A stretch of DNA of 64,000 nt from Hymenobacter sp. 5317J-9 (lineage in GTDB: Bacteria > Bacteroidota > Bacteroidia > Cytophagales > Hymenobacteraceae). The position numbers and the translations under genes are program-made. The stretch is from positions 5,196,372 to 5,260,371 of the forward strand of contig NZ_CP095050.1 of the NCBI RefSeq assembly GCF_022921075.1. The letters are read 5' to 3'. The notes beneath the pieces were generated by a model. The model ran no database searches, was not told the origin of the DNA, and saw nothing but the letters and a program-made list of their open reading frames with translations. Below, one piece after another: positions 26,630 to 35,113 of the stretch (positions within the stretch are counted from its first letter, which is position 1; the number at the start of each line of letters is the position of its first letter).

Positions 26630-27142
26630 ATGAAATACTCGCAACTCATTTGGGCCGCTCTTGTTCTGTTGGTTTTGAACAGCGGTGTGGCCCAGGCCCA
26701 AACCAAATTGCCGCCCCGCCGGCCGGGTGGCGCAGTGCCCGCCCGGGCCAAACTGGCCGCCAACGGCGAAGGCGTGAAAGACGGCCTGACCATGCAGAAA
26801 GGCCGCGTCATCCTGACCGAGCTCGGCGTGACCAACCCGCTCACGGCCGACAAGCAGCTCCTCAACGGCACCACCATCAGCACCACGGGCCTGGTGACGG
26901 CCAAGGACGGCACCACCACCCAAATCAACGAAGGCGACCACGTGTCGCTGAGCGGCCGCGTCACCTCGCGCCGGGCCATCATGGAGGCCGACAGCATCGC
27001 CAAAATCACCTCCTACGACGCCCTGCACCCCGGCAAGCGCAAGAAGATGGAGGAGGCCAGAGAAAAAAAGGAAAAAGCCAAGCTGAAGCGCGAAGAAGAA
27101 AAAATCAAAGCCAAGGAAAAGGCCGCGAAACGCAAGCGTTAA
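26630..27142 (+). CDS. exported DUF6799-like protein with a charged tail
   Basis: The protein has 170 residues, with a signal peptide ending GVAQAQ (about residue 23). The centre (GVKDGLTMQKGRVILTELG, then NGTTISTTGLVTAKDGTTTQ with IN..GDHVSLSGRV) follows the DUF6799 pattern of short beta-strands alternating 'NGT...V...DG'. The C-terminal third is a Lys/Glu-rich helix (KKMEEAREKKEKAKLKREEEK), probably a coiled coil. The ATG at 26630 gives a proper signal peptide. Function unknown; it may bind metal or cell-envelope material, but nothing proves this. Confidence 0.65.
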   Translation: MKYSQLIWAALVLLVLNSGVAQAQTKLPPRRPGGAVPARAKLAANGEGVKDGLTMQKGRVILTELGVTNPLTADKQLLNGTTISTTGLVTAKDGTTTQINEGDHVSLSGRVTSRRAIMEADSIAKITSYDALHPGKRKKMEEAREKKEKAKLKREEEKIKAKEKAAKRKR

Positions 27143-27307
27143 GGTTGTGGCTTCCGAAGCCGGCTGCGCGCCGCTTCGCCTTCGGGCGGGGCGGCGCGTT
27201 TGCGTTGGGGCAATTTGTGTTGCAGAAGCGCGGGTTTGTATAACACGGTGGGCAGGCCGGGGCCGGACCTTTGTCATGGTCAAACACCTAACCTTAATTC
27301 ATTCGCA

Positions 27308-28303
27308 ATGAGCAATATTAAAACCGTCGCACTGGGCAGCCAGGGCCTGCACGTCCCCATCGAAGGGCTGGGCTGCATGGGCATGACGGCCGGCATCAAC
27401 GGCATGAGCGTGTATGGCGCGGCCGACGAAGTGGAAAGCGTAGCCACCATTCACCGGGCCCTGGAGCTGGGCGTGAACCTGCTCGATACGGCCGACCTCT
27501 ACGGCCCCGCCCTGAACGAGCGGCTGGTGGGCCGGGCCATTGCCGGCCGCCGCGCCGACGTGATTCTGGCCACCAAGTTTGGCTTTGAAGTCGACGACGC
27601 CGAAACCTGGACCGGCGGCTACAACGGCCGGCCCGACTACGTGCGCAAAAGCATCGAACGCTCGCTGCGCAACCTGGGCACCGACTACGTAGACCTCTAC
27701 TACCTGCACCGCCAGGACCCCGCCACGCCCATCGAGGAAACCGTGGGCGCCATGAGCCGGCTGGTGGAAGAAGGCAAAGTGCGCTACCTGGGTTTGAGCG
27801 AGGTACCGGCCGACATCCTGCACCGGGCCCACGCCGTGCACCCCATCACGGCCCTGCAAACCGAGTATTCGCTCTTCGACCGCGGCGTGGAAGAAAGCGG
27901 GGTGCTGCAAGCCACCCGCGACATGGGCATCGGCTTCGTGGGCTACTCGCCGCTGGGCCGGGGCTTTTTGTCGGGCGAAATCAAAACCCCCGACGACTTT
28001 GAGCCGAACGACTCGCGCCGCTTTTTCCCGCGCTACCAAGGCGAGAATTTCTACAAAAACCTGGCCCTGGTGGAGAAGCTGCGGGCGCTGGCCGAGGCCA
28101 AAGACGTGACGGCCGCGCAACTTGCGCTGGCCTGGGCGCTAGCGCAGGGCGTGGTGGCCATTCCGGGCACCAAGCGCCGCAACTACCTGGAGGCCAACGT
28201 AGCGGCCGCCACCCTCACGCTCAGCCCGGCCGAGTTGGCCGAGTTGGAAGCCATCATGCCCGTGGGCAGCCAAGCGGGCGCGGCGTATCCGGAGGGTTTC
28301 TAG
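27308..28303 (+). CDS. aldo/keto reductase
   Basis: The protein has 331 residues with the (beta/alpha)8 NADPH-dependent fold. The catalytic tetrad is visible: Asp in NLLDTADLYGP, Tyr in the same stretch, Lys in LATKFGF and His in YYLHRQD. GLGCMGMT at the N-terminus and IPGTKRRNYLEANV at the C-terminus (NADP binding) are those of the AKR13-like (YajO/pyridoxal reductase-like) group. It reduces aldehydes or ketones. It heads a row of three same-strand genes with a hydrolase and an AraC regulator. The ATG at 27308 is preferred over the upstream extension. Confidence 0.92.
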   Translation: MSNIKTVALGSQGLHVPIEGLGCMGMTAGINGMSVYGAADEVESVATIHRALELGVNLLDTADLYGPALNERLVGRAIAGRRADVILATKFGFEVDDAETWTGGYNGRPDYVRKSIERSLRNLGTDYVDLYYLHRQDPATPIEETVGAMSRLVEEGKVRYLGLSEVPADILHRAHAVHPITALQTEYSLFDRGVEESGVLQATRDMGIGFVGYSPLGRGFLSGEIKTPDDFEPNDSRRFFPRYQGENFYKNLALVEKLRALAEAKDVTAAQLALAWALAQGVVAIPGTKRRNYLEANVAAATLTLSPAELAELEAIMPVGSQAGAAYPEGF

Positions 28304-28360
28304 GCGCGCAGGCCGCGGCAGAATGGCGAACTTGGCCGGATATCCCGCAAAAAATGCAGC

Positions 28361-29236
28361 ATGGACTATTTCGTTGGCTACCGCAGGCTTGAGGTGACGG
28401 ACGCCGAGCTGGCGCTCACGTTCCCAGTGGTGGTGCTGTACCCGAGCCGCACCGCCGGCCAGGCCGAAACCCTGGGCCATTACACCTTGGACGTGGCGCA
28501 CGAAGCCCCCGTAGCGGCCGGCACGTTTCCGGTGGTGCTGCTCTCGCACGGCACCGGCAGTTCGGGGCTGGTGCATCGGAACCTGGCCCACTACCTGGCC
28601 CGCCACGGCTGGGTGGTGGGCCTGCCGGAACACCCGTTCAACAACCGCGACAACGACGCCTGGGCCGGCACTCCGCAGAACTTGGTGGCCCGGCCGCGCC
28701 ACCTGCAGCTGGCCATCGATGCCCTGAGCGAGGACTCGGGGCTGGCCGGGGCGCTCCGGCCAGATGGGGTAAGCCTCATTGGCCACTCGCTGGGCGGCTA
28801 CACCGCGCTGGCGCTGGCCGGCGGCCGGCCCACCGCCACGCCGCGGGACTCGCCCGATTGGCAGCAACAGCCCATTCCGGTACCGGCCGGTGCGCGGGTG
28901 CGGGCCTTGGTGCTGCTGGCCCCGGCCACGCCCTGGTTCATGGCGCCCGGCGCGCTGAGCGGCGTGCGGGTGCCCATGCTGCTGTTGGAAGCCGAAAGAG
29001 ACGAACACCTCACGCGCTTCCACGGCGAGATTGTGCGCAACGGCGTGCCCGACGCTAGGCGACTCACGCACCGCGTGGTGCCCAACGCCGGCCACTTTTC
29101 CTTTTTGAGTCCGTTTCCGGCGGCGAGGGTCAGCCCGGGGTTTCCGCCTTCACAGGACCCGGCCGGATTCGACCGGCTGCAGTTTCACGCCGTGCTGTAC
29201 CCGGAAATTCTGGCTTTTCTGAGCCAAACAGTCTGA
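28361..29236 (+). CDS. alpha/beta hydrolase (PAF-acetylhydrolase/dienelactone hydrolase-like)
   Basis: The protein has 291 residues. The nucleophile elbow is GHSLGG (SLIGHSLGGYTALAL, about residues 140-155). The oxyanion region is VVLLSHGTGSSG, and a C-terminal His lies in VVPNAGHFSFL. The start YRRLEVTDAE and FPVVVLYPS resemble 'predicted dienelactone hydrolase' proteins related to platelet-activating-factor acetylhydrolase. No signal peptide is seen. It lies 57 bases after the aldo/keto reductase and 32 bases before the AraC gene, so the three may form one unit. The substrate is unknown. Confidence 0.85.
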   Translation: MDYFVGYRRLEVTDAELALTFPVVVLYPSRTAGQAETLGHYTLDVAHEAPVAAGTFPVVLLSHGTGSSGLVHRNLAHYLARHGWVVGLPEHPFNNRDNDAWAGTPQNLVARPRHLQLAIDALSEDSGLAGALRPDGVSLIGHSLGGYTALALAGGRPTATPRDSPDWQQQPIPVPAGARVRALVLLAPATPWFMAPGALSGVRVPMLLLEAERDEHLTRFHGEIVRNGVPDARRLTHRVVPNAGHFSFLSPFPAARVSPGFPPSQDPAGFDRLQFHAVLYPEILAFLSQTV

Positions 29237-29246
29237 GCCAAACAGT
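29219..29246 (+). repeat. 14-base tandem duplication at the end of the hydrolase gene
   Basis: CTGAGCCAAACAGT occurs twice in tandem (29219-29232 and 29233-29246). The second copy supplies the TGA stop at 29234-29236. It looks like a recent slippage duplication. Confidence 0.85.
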
Positions 29247-29268
29247 TTAACCAGCTTCCCGACACCCG

Positions 29269-30189
29269 ATGAAACAGCCCACCAAAGAGTTTCAGGTGCT
29301 ACACACCGTTACGGACTACACCCGCTTTTGTGGGAAGCCGGCGCCGGCGCACCCCCTGCTCACCATCCTGGACCTGAGCGAGTCGCGCGGGCAGGCCCCG
29401 CCCAAAGGCCGCACGCCGGTGGTGCCGCAGCTCTACAGCATCTGGCTGAAAAAAGGGCTGAAAGGCACCATTCACTACGGCCGGCAGTCCTACGATTTTG
29501 GCGAGGGCGTGCTGGGGTTTCAGGCGCCGGGCCAGGTGTTTGCCATCGACGAAACGCTGGATTTGTCGGAAATCAGCGGCTGGATGCTGGTCTTCCACCC
29601 CGATTTGCTGGCGAAGTACCCACTGGCCAGGAAAATTCTGACCTACAACTTTTTCTCCTATGAGGTGCACGAGGCCCTGCACCTTTCCGCCAAAGAAGAA
29701 GCGGTGCTGGATGGCCTGCTTCGCAACATCAAAGCCGAATACGAGCAACCCATCGACGCTTTTAGCCAGGACGTGCTCATTTCGCAGCTCGACCTGCTGC
29801 TGAGCTACGCCAACCGCTTTTACCACCGCCAGTTCCTGACGCGGCGCACGCCCGAGCACGACCTGCTCAGCCGCTTCGAGGCCTTGGTGACGGAGTATTT
29901 TGCGCGGGAGGGAGAACGGCCGCTGCCCACCGTGCAGCACTTCGCCGATACCCTGCACGTGTCGCCGGCCTATCTCGGCGACATGCTGCGCACCCTCACC
30001 GGCCAGAGCACCCAGCAGCACCTGCACCACGCCCTCATCGAGAAGGCCAAACGCCTGCTGCTCACCACCTCTCTTACCGTGAACGAGGCAGCTTTCCAGC
30101 TGGGGTTTGAGTACCCGCAGTACTTCACGCGCCTCTTCAAAAGCAAGACCGGACTGACGCCGGCGGCCTTCCGGTTTTCGGCGCAGTAG
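29269..30189 (+). CDS. AraC-family transcriptional regulator
   Basis: The protein has 306 residues. An N-terminal cupin-like ligand-binding half (about 1-190) precedes a C-terminal AraC DNA-binding domain with two helix-turn-helix motifs (HFADTLHVSPAYLGDML and VNEAAFQLGFEYPQYFTRLF, ending TGLTPAAFR). This layout is common beside aldo/keto reductases and hydrolases. It probably controls the two genes upstream; that is inference from position only. Confidence 0.9.
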   Translation: MKQPTKEFQVLHTVTDYTRFCGKPAPAHPLLTILDLSESRGQAPPKGRTPVVPQLYSIWLKKGLKGTIHYGRQSYDFGEGVLGFQAPGQVFAIDETLDLSEISGWMLVFHPDLLAKYPLARKILTYNFFSYEVHEALHLSAKEEAVLDGLLRNIKAEYEQPIDAFSQDVLISQLDLLLSYANRFYHRQFLTRRTPEHDLLSRFEALVTEYFAREGERPLPTVQHFADTLHVSPAYLGDMLRTLTGQSTQQHLHHALIEKAKRLLLTTSLTVNEAAFQLGFEYPQYFTRLFKSKTGLTPAAFRFSAQ

Positions 30190-30228
30190 GGCCGCGGCGG
30201 GGCGGCGGCGGAATGCGGAGCTTACGGC

Positions 30229-30236
30229 TACCTTCG
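30229..30236 (+). promoter_or_regulatory. putative -7 box of the acyltransferase gene
   Basis: TACCTTCG, one base off TAnnTTTG, lies 22 bases before the ATG at 30259 and 39 bases after the AraC stop, suggesting a separate promoter. Confidence 0.4.
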
Positions 30237-30258
30237 CAGGCCTTACGTATTCCCGCTC

Positions 30259-31626
30259 ATGCTTTTCTACACTGTGATGAAACCGCTGGTGCAGGTGGCC
30301 CTGCGGGTGTTTTTCCGGCGCATGGAGGTGCGGCACCGCGAACGCCTCAACCTGCCCGGCCCGCTGCTCTTCGCCGGCAACCACCCCAACACGCTCATGG
30401 ACCCGTTGCTCACGGCCATCCACACGCGGCAGCCGGTGGCGTTTCTGGCCAAGAGCACGTTTTTCAAGAATCCCGTCATTCGGGCCATCATGGAGTCGGG
30501 CAACTCCATTCCCATCTACCGGCGGCAGGACGCCGACAGCGGCGCCGCGCCCGCCACGCCCGAGCAGCTGGCCGCCCAGAACGAGGCCAGCTTCGGCCGC
30601 TGCTACGACTACCTAGACCGGTGCGGCACCATCATGATTTTCCCGGAGGGCACCAGCGTGACCGAGCGCCGCCTGCGCCCCCTCAAAACCGGGGCCGCCC
30701 GCATTGCGCTGGGCGCCGAAGCCCGCCACAATTTCACGCTGGGCCTGAAGGTGATACCCATTGCCACCAACTACTTCGACCCCGCCCGCTTCCGCTCCGA
30801 TGTGCTGCTGAACGTGGCCCCGCCCATCCTCGTGGCCGACTACGCCGCCGCCTACGCCCAAGACCCCGAAGCCGCCGCCGACCAGCTCACCGACGCCATT
30901 CGGGAGGCGCTGGAGCGGCGCCTGGTCATCACGCGCGACGCGGCCGAGGACGAGTTTGTGCAGCAGGTGGAGCGCACTTTCGGCGACCACCTCAACCCCG
31001 ACGACAACCCCGACACGCTCTACGACAACTTTCAGCTCAGCCAGACGCTGCTGCAGGCGCTGGCTTGGTTTGAGCAGCACGCGCCCACGCGGCTGGTGGC
31101 CATGCGCCTGCAGTTCCAGGCCTACCTGGCCGAGCTGCGCCGCCACCGCCTCACCGACGAGGCCGTGGAGGGCCAGCGCCGTGGCACCGTGACCGGCCTG
31201 CTCAACCTGGTGCTTGGCGCGCCGGTGTGGCTCTATGGGCTCGTCAATAACTACCTGCCCTACATCCTGCCGTCGATGATAGCCAAGCGCGCCACCGACG
31301 ACATTGCGTTTGTAGCGCCCATCATGCTGGTGGTGGGCATGCTCACGTTTCCGCTGGCGTATGCGCTGCAAGCCGCCGCCGTGCAGCACTGGCTCACGCA
31401 CGACTGGCGGCTCACGGCCCTCTACGTGCTCAGCCTGCCACTCACCGGCTTCTACGCCCTCAGCTACTGGAACAAACTCGCCCCGCGCCTAGACCGCCTG
31501 CGCGCCCTGCGCCTGTTCCGCAGCCAGCCCGCCGTGGGCCAGGACCTGCTGGCCCGGCGCGCCGAGCTGCTACGGCAGCTGGAAGAAGCGCGGGCAGAGT
31601 ATCTGGCGCGGCGCGTGGAGGCGTGA
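30259..31626 (+). CDS. PlsC-type glycerolipid acyltransferase
   Basis: The protein has 455 residues. The acyltransferase motif GNHPNTLMDP (residues 40-49) places His42 and Asp48 in an HX5D arrangement, as in the Gat1/Gat2-like class rather than the HX4D of standard PlsC. The second motif IMIFPEGTS follows near residue 130. The C-terminal part carries two or three hydrophobic segments (about 315-400, e.g. IMLVVGMLTFPLAYAL). It should transfer a fatty acyl chain to glycerol-3-phosphate or lysophosphatidate at the inner membrane. Length is about twice that of PlsC because of the C-terminal membrane part. Confidence 0.85.
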   Translation: MLFYTVMKPLVQVALRVFFRRMEVRHRERLNLPGPLLFAGNHPNTLMDPLLTAIHTRQPVAFLAKSTFFKNPVIRAIMESGNSIPIYRRQDADSGAAPATPEQLAAQNEASFGRCYDYLDRCGTIMIFPEGTSVTERRLRPLKTGAARIALGAEARHNFTLGLKVIPIATNYFDPARFRSDVLLNVAPPILVADYAAAYAQDPEAAADQLTDAIREALERRLVITRDAAEDEFVQQVERTFGDHLNPDDNPDTLYDNFQLSQTLLQALAWFEQHAPTRLVAMRLQFQAYLAELRRHRLTDEAVEGQRRGTVTGLLNLVLGAPVWLYGLVNNYLPYILPSMIAKRATDDIAFVAPIMLVVGMLTFPLAYALQAAAVQHWLTHDWRLTALYVLSLPLTGFYALSYWNKLAPRLDRLRALRLFRSQPAVGQDLLARRAELLRQLEEARAEYLARRVEA

Positions 31627-31647
31627 GAATTGGCCAACAGTCAATAG

Positions 31648-31753
31648 GAACGTCATGCTGAGCGCAGCCGAAGCATCTCGCGTGCAGCAGTAATCCAATC
31701 GATTGAGTTACTACCACACGCGAGATGCTTCGGCTGCGCTCAGCATGACGTTC
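31648..31753. repeat. dispersed palindromic repeat, copy 2
   Basis: Perfect 37-bp inverted arms at 31648-31684 and 31717-31753 with a 32-base loop. The arm begins GAACGTCATGCTGAGCGCAG and ends CATCTCGCGTG. It lies between two convergent genes (acyltransferase and the 585-residue exported protein) and almost fills the gap. Confidence 0.93.
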
Positions 31754-31783
31754 TTTTACACCCGACGACGCCCTTTCCCTTCC

Positions 31784-33541
31784 TTACTCCAGCGGCATCT
31801 GCCCAAACCACATGGTTTTGCCGCTGCGGTTTTCGCCGAAGTACACGATGCTATTTTTGCCGCCCATGGGCAGTTGCGGCATCGAGTTGTTTAGGAAGTA
31901 CTGCTCGCTGCCGAATTTGGCGAAGTTGCTGAGCTTGGCCGAAGCCAGGTCGATTTTGGCCACGGCGGGGTAATACAGCACCTTGGCCGTGCCCGACTCC
32001 ATGCCGCCCATTTCGCGCACACCCGTGATTTCGCCTATCATCCAGTACACGCTGCGGCCATCTTGCCCGAGGTAGGTGTGCTGCTCGTTAGGGTTTTGCT
32101 CGCTGAACTTGTTGTTTTCCTGGCGGCGCACACCGTATTGGGCGCGCAGCTGGCCCTGCGGGTCGAAGTGGAACATCATCACGTCGCGGTAGTCCTTCAG
32201 GTTTTCGCTGCTGCTCATGGTGGTGCCGCCTTTGCCGGCCAGGCTCATGAGTCCCCCAGCCAGCCCGCCGCCGCTCGACGCCGTTTTCTGGGCGCCCAGT
32301 CCCAGACCCTTGCGCTCAAACTTAAAAGCTTGGCCCTGAATGAGCAGGTCACCGTTGGGCAGCACCGTGCCGCCCGTCACCTTGAAGCGTTTGCCGGTGT
32401 ATTCGGGCGTGCGCTTTTGGGCGGGCGGGGTTTGTAGCTTCTTCTCAAAATCGTCAATCGGCGTGCTGGTGAGGTAGCGCACCGCACCGCCTTTTATCTG
32501 GGCCAGCTGGAAGTTTTTGGCTTTGAAATTCTCTTCTTCCGGCTCGCGGGTGCCGCCGTTGGCCACCAGCGAAGGAATGTATTTGGCGAAGTACTCGTCG
32601 GCCTTGTCGTTGGCAGGGCCGAAGATGGACAGCGTGCCATCGGCGCTCTGGGCCATGCCGTTCACCAGCCAGGCGCCGTTGGGCGAGGCCAGGGCCACCC
32701 GCTCGCGCTCCTTGGTGTCGGCCCCCACCCGCACGAAAGCGTAGTTGGTGGGCGCGTCGGCGTTCTTTTTGTCCCCGGCCGGCGAAGGCGCAAACACGAA
32801 ACCCAGGTCGTATTCGGGGTCGGCGCTGTCGTCGGCGTCCTCGTCGCGGTCGCCCTGCGGGTCCAGCTTTTTGGCTTCCACCACACTCATGGGCTTTTCA
32901 AAATTCAGCGGCGTGTCGCTCACCAGTTCCAGGTCTTTGTTGAATTTGAGGACGTGGAACTCCTTATACATCTTCATGGGGTCCATGCCCTTGCCCAGCT
33001 TGTCCTTCACGGAGGTGAGGACGACCACGGTGCCGGTCTGGTCGTAGTCGGCGTGGGTGAGGTACTGGTAATAGGCGCCGTTGTCGCCGCGGGGCTTCAC
33101 CTTTTCCAGAATTTCGACCTTCTTGTTGTAGCCGCCCCACACCCAGTCCCACTTGTAGTGCACCTGCTTGCGGCGCAGCACCAGCGTGCCCATCATGTTG
33201 GGTTCCACGGTTACGCCCAGCACATCGTAGAGGTCGCCCTTGTAGCGCTTCACCTTTTCCATGGGCTCTTCGCTTTCGTCCACGCCCTTGAAGTTGAATT
33301 GCTTATCAAAATGATAGGTCTCAAACTTCACCTTGCGGTTGTTGGCTTTGGTGCAGAACACGAGGTCTACCTTGTTGGCCGGCTCGTCAATTTTCACGTC
33401 GTCGAGGAAGCCGCGCTTGGCCTTGCCCGATACGTCGTGGGTTTTCTCGATGGCCAGCTTCTGGGCCAGCAGCGGGGCGGGGAGCAGCGCAGCCGCCACG
33501 GCAGCAGCCGGCAGCCAGCGCCCAAAGGCGAGGGGTTTCAT
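31784..33541 (-). CDS. exported protein of unknown function
   Basis: The protein has 585 residues, with a signal peptide ending PLLAQ (about residue 26). The mature part is soluble and mostly beta, with repeated 'FDxxFNFKG', 'VLKFNKDLELV' and 'FDPQGQLRAQYG' segments, as in proteins that track values through beta-propeller-like strands. A Gly/Ser-rich segment lies near residue 425 (SSGGGLAGGLMSLAGKGG) and an acidic stretch near 230-245. I do not recognise a family. It is flanked by a palindromic repeat and the chromate transporter gene; no operon partner is evident. Confidence 0.7.
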   Translation of the reverse strand: MKPLAFGRWLPAAAVAAALLPAPLLAQKLAIEKTHDVSGKAKRGFLDDVKIDEPANKVDLVFCTKANNRKVKFETYHFDKQFNFKGVDESEEPMEKVKRYKGDLYDVLGVTVEPNMMGTLVLRRKQVHYKWDWVWGGYNKKVEILEKVKPRGDNGAYYQYLTHADYDQTGTVVVLTSVKDKLGKGMDPMKMYKEFHVLKFNKDLELVSDTPLNFEKPMSVVEAKKLDPQGDRDEDADDSADPEYDLGFVFAPSPAGDKKNADAPTNYAFVRVGADTKERERVALASPNGAWLVNGMAQSADGTLSIFGPANDKADEYFAKYIPSLVANGGTREPEEENFKAKNFQLAQIKGGAVRYLTSTPIDDFEKKLQTPPAQKRTPEYTGKRFKVTGGTVLPNGDLLIQGQAFKFERKGLGLGAQKTASSGGGLAGGLMSLAGKGGTTMSSSENLKDYRDVMMFHFDPQGQLRAQYGVRRQENNKFSEQNPNEQHTYLGQDGRSVYWMIGEITGVREMGGMESGTAKVLYYPAVAKIDLASAKLSNFAKFGSEQYFLNNSMPQLPMGGKNSIVYFGENRSGKTMWFGQMPLE

Positions 33542-33682
33542 GGGATGAACAGAAAAAGGTGACGTGAAGAGCCAACGCAGCGGCCTTCACAAAAGAACCC
33601 TTCTGTTTTACCCCCGGCAATCCGTACTGGCGGGCATATTTCCGTCCGTGCTGGCACGGACAAAACGAGCCTTGCACCCCTC

Positions 33683-34990
33683 CTACCCCAGCACTGCCCC
33701 CGCCAGCAGGGCCACGGCAATGATGGCCACACTCGGCACCTTCTCCCACAGCAGGAGCAGAAACGTGGTGCCCACCAGCAGCGGGTTCAGCGGCAGCGAA
33801 TCTATCGGCCCGAGGTGAAATGGCAAGTCCAGCAGCCGGTACGGCAGCGGGTGGTAGAGCAGGAACGTGGCCGCGCACACCAGCCCCGCGCTCACGGCGT
33901 TGATGCCTTCCAGCGAGGCCTGTACCACGCGGTACTGCCGCAGCCGGTCCCAGAACCGGATGACGAAGAAGATGAGGAACGTGCCCGGCAAAAAAATGCC
34001 CGCCACGCCCACCAGCGCCCCCAGTATCTGCATGCTGCTGCCGCCCATGGGCCGCATGGCCAGCGCCCCGATGTAGGCCGCCACCGAAAAATTGGGCCCT
34101 GGCATGGCCTGCACCAGCCCCAGCCCCGACAGAAACTCCGGCCCGGTGAGGTAGTGCTTGAACTCCACAAATTCGGCGTAGAGCAGCGGGGCCAGCACCT
34201 GCCCGCCCCCAAACACCAGCGAGCCGTTGCGGTAGAAATTTTCGAACAGCCGCACCGGCAGCAGGCGCGTGTAGTGCCCCAGCACGGCCGCCCCCGCCAG
34301 CGTGCCAAACCACAGAAAGAAATTGGCCCATTCAATGCGCAGAGGCTTTTTCTCCTGAATGATGGCGTGCTTGCGGTAGCGCACCGTGGTCACGGCGCCG
34401 CCGGCCAGCAACAGCAGCGGCAGCATCCAGGGCAGCTGGAAAAAGTAGGCCAGCATGGCGGCCGCCACCATCAGCCCCACCGCCGTTTTGGTGTGAATGA
34501 CCTTTTCCGAAATCTTGTAGGCCGAGAAGGCCACGAAACCCACGGCCACCGGCTGCACAAATTGCACCAGTCCCGCCACGCGGGCCGGGTCGAGGTGGCT
34601 GAGGGTGAGGCCGGCCAGCGTCATGAGCGTGACGGCGGGCGTCATCCACACCAGCAGGGTGAGGTAGGCCAGATTGGGCCCGCCCAGCCGAAAGCCGATG
34701 ACGGTGATGGTTTGGGTGGACGTAGGCCCCGGCAGCAGGGCGCACAGGGCCTGCAGTTCCAGCAGCTCGGCCGCGCTGATGTAGCGGCGCTTCTCCACCA
34801 GCAGCCGGAAAAACATGGCCAGGTGCGCCTGCGGCCCGCCAAAGGCCGTGCAGGCTAGCAGGGCCACGTCTTTCAGAAAAATAATGCCCCGCACCCGGCG
34901 CGTCCGCTTGCCCGAGCGCCGCGGCGGAGGCGTGAGCGACACGGGCGTAGCCGGTGGCGGGGCGGAGTGCGGTGGCGTTGGAACTGCCAT
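33683..34990 (-). CDS. chrA: chromate transporter (ChrA family)
   Basis: The protein has 435 residues with about 10-12 hydrophobic segments, arranged as two homologous ChrA halves. FGGPQAHLAMFFRLLVEKRRY and LLPGPTSTQTITVIG (quoted in part) match the conserved FGGP and PGP motifs of the first half. GLVQAMPGPNFSVAAYIGAL is the matching part of the second half. It is a chromate/sulfate-type anion exporter by family. The ATG at 34990 is used; the ATG at 35005 lies inside the adjacent palindromic repeat. No regulator of the ChrB type is nearby, so real chromate efflux is not certain. Confidence 0.88.
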   Translation of the reverse strand: MAVPTPPHSAPPPATPVSLTPPPRRSGKRTRRVRGIIFLKDVALLACTAFGGPQAHLAMFFRLLVEKRRYISAAELLELQALCALLPGPTSTQTITVIGFRLGGPNLAYLTLLVWMTPAVTLMTLAGLTLSHLDPARVAGLVQFVQPVAVGFVAFSAYKISEKVIHTKTAVGLMVAAAMLAYFFQLPWMLPLLLLAGGAVTTVRYRKHAIIQEKKPLRIEWANFFLWFGTLAGAAVLGHYTRLLPVRLFENFYRNGSLVFGGGQVLAPLLYAEFVEFKHYLTGPEFLSGLGLVQAMPGPNFSVAAYIGALAMRPMGGSSMQILGALVGVAGIFLPGTFLIFFVIRFWDRLRQYRVVQASLEGINAVSAGLVCAATFLLYHPLPYRLLDLPFHLGPIDSLPLNPLLVGTTFLLLLWEKVPSVAIIAVALLAGAVLG

Positions 34991-34996
34991 AATCAA

Positions 34997-35093
34997 GAAC
35001 GTCATGCTGAGCGCAGCCGAAGCATCTCGCGTGCAGCAGTAATTGGATTACTTGTGCGGTAGAGATGCTTCGGCTGCGCTCAGCATGACGTTC
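34997..35093. repeat. dispersed palindromic repeat, copy 3
   Basis: Perfect 32-bp inverted arms at 34997-35028 and 35062-35093 with a 33-base loop. The arms are identical to the outer 32 bases of copy 2, while the loop differs. It begins 6 bases before the chrA start codon (on the minus strand) and separates chrA from the dioxygenase gene. Confidence 0.93.
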
Positions 35094-35113
35094 GGTTTTA
35101 TGCGCTGAAAACC

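Noticed and set aside
34990..35005. Upstream ATG for chrA giving five extra residues
   Set aside because: That ATG lies within the palindromic repeat arm, so the next ATG (34990) is the more likely start.
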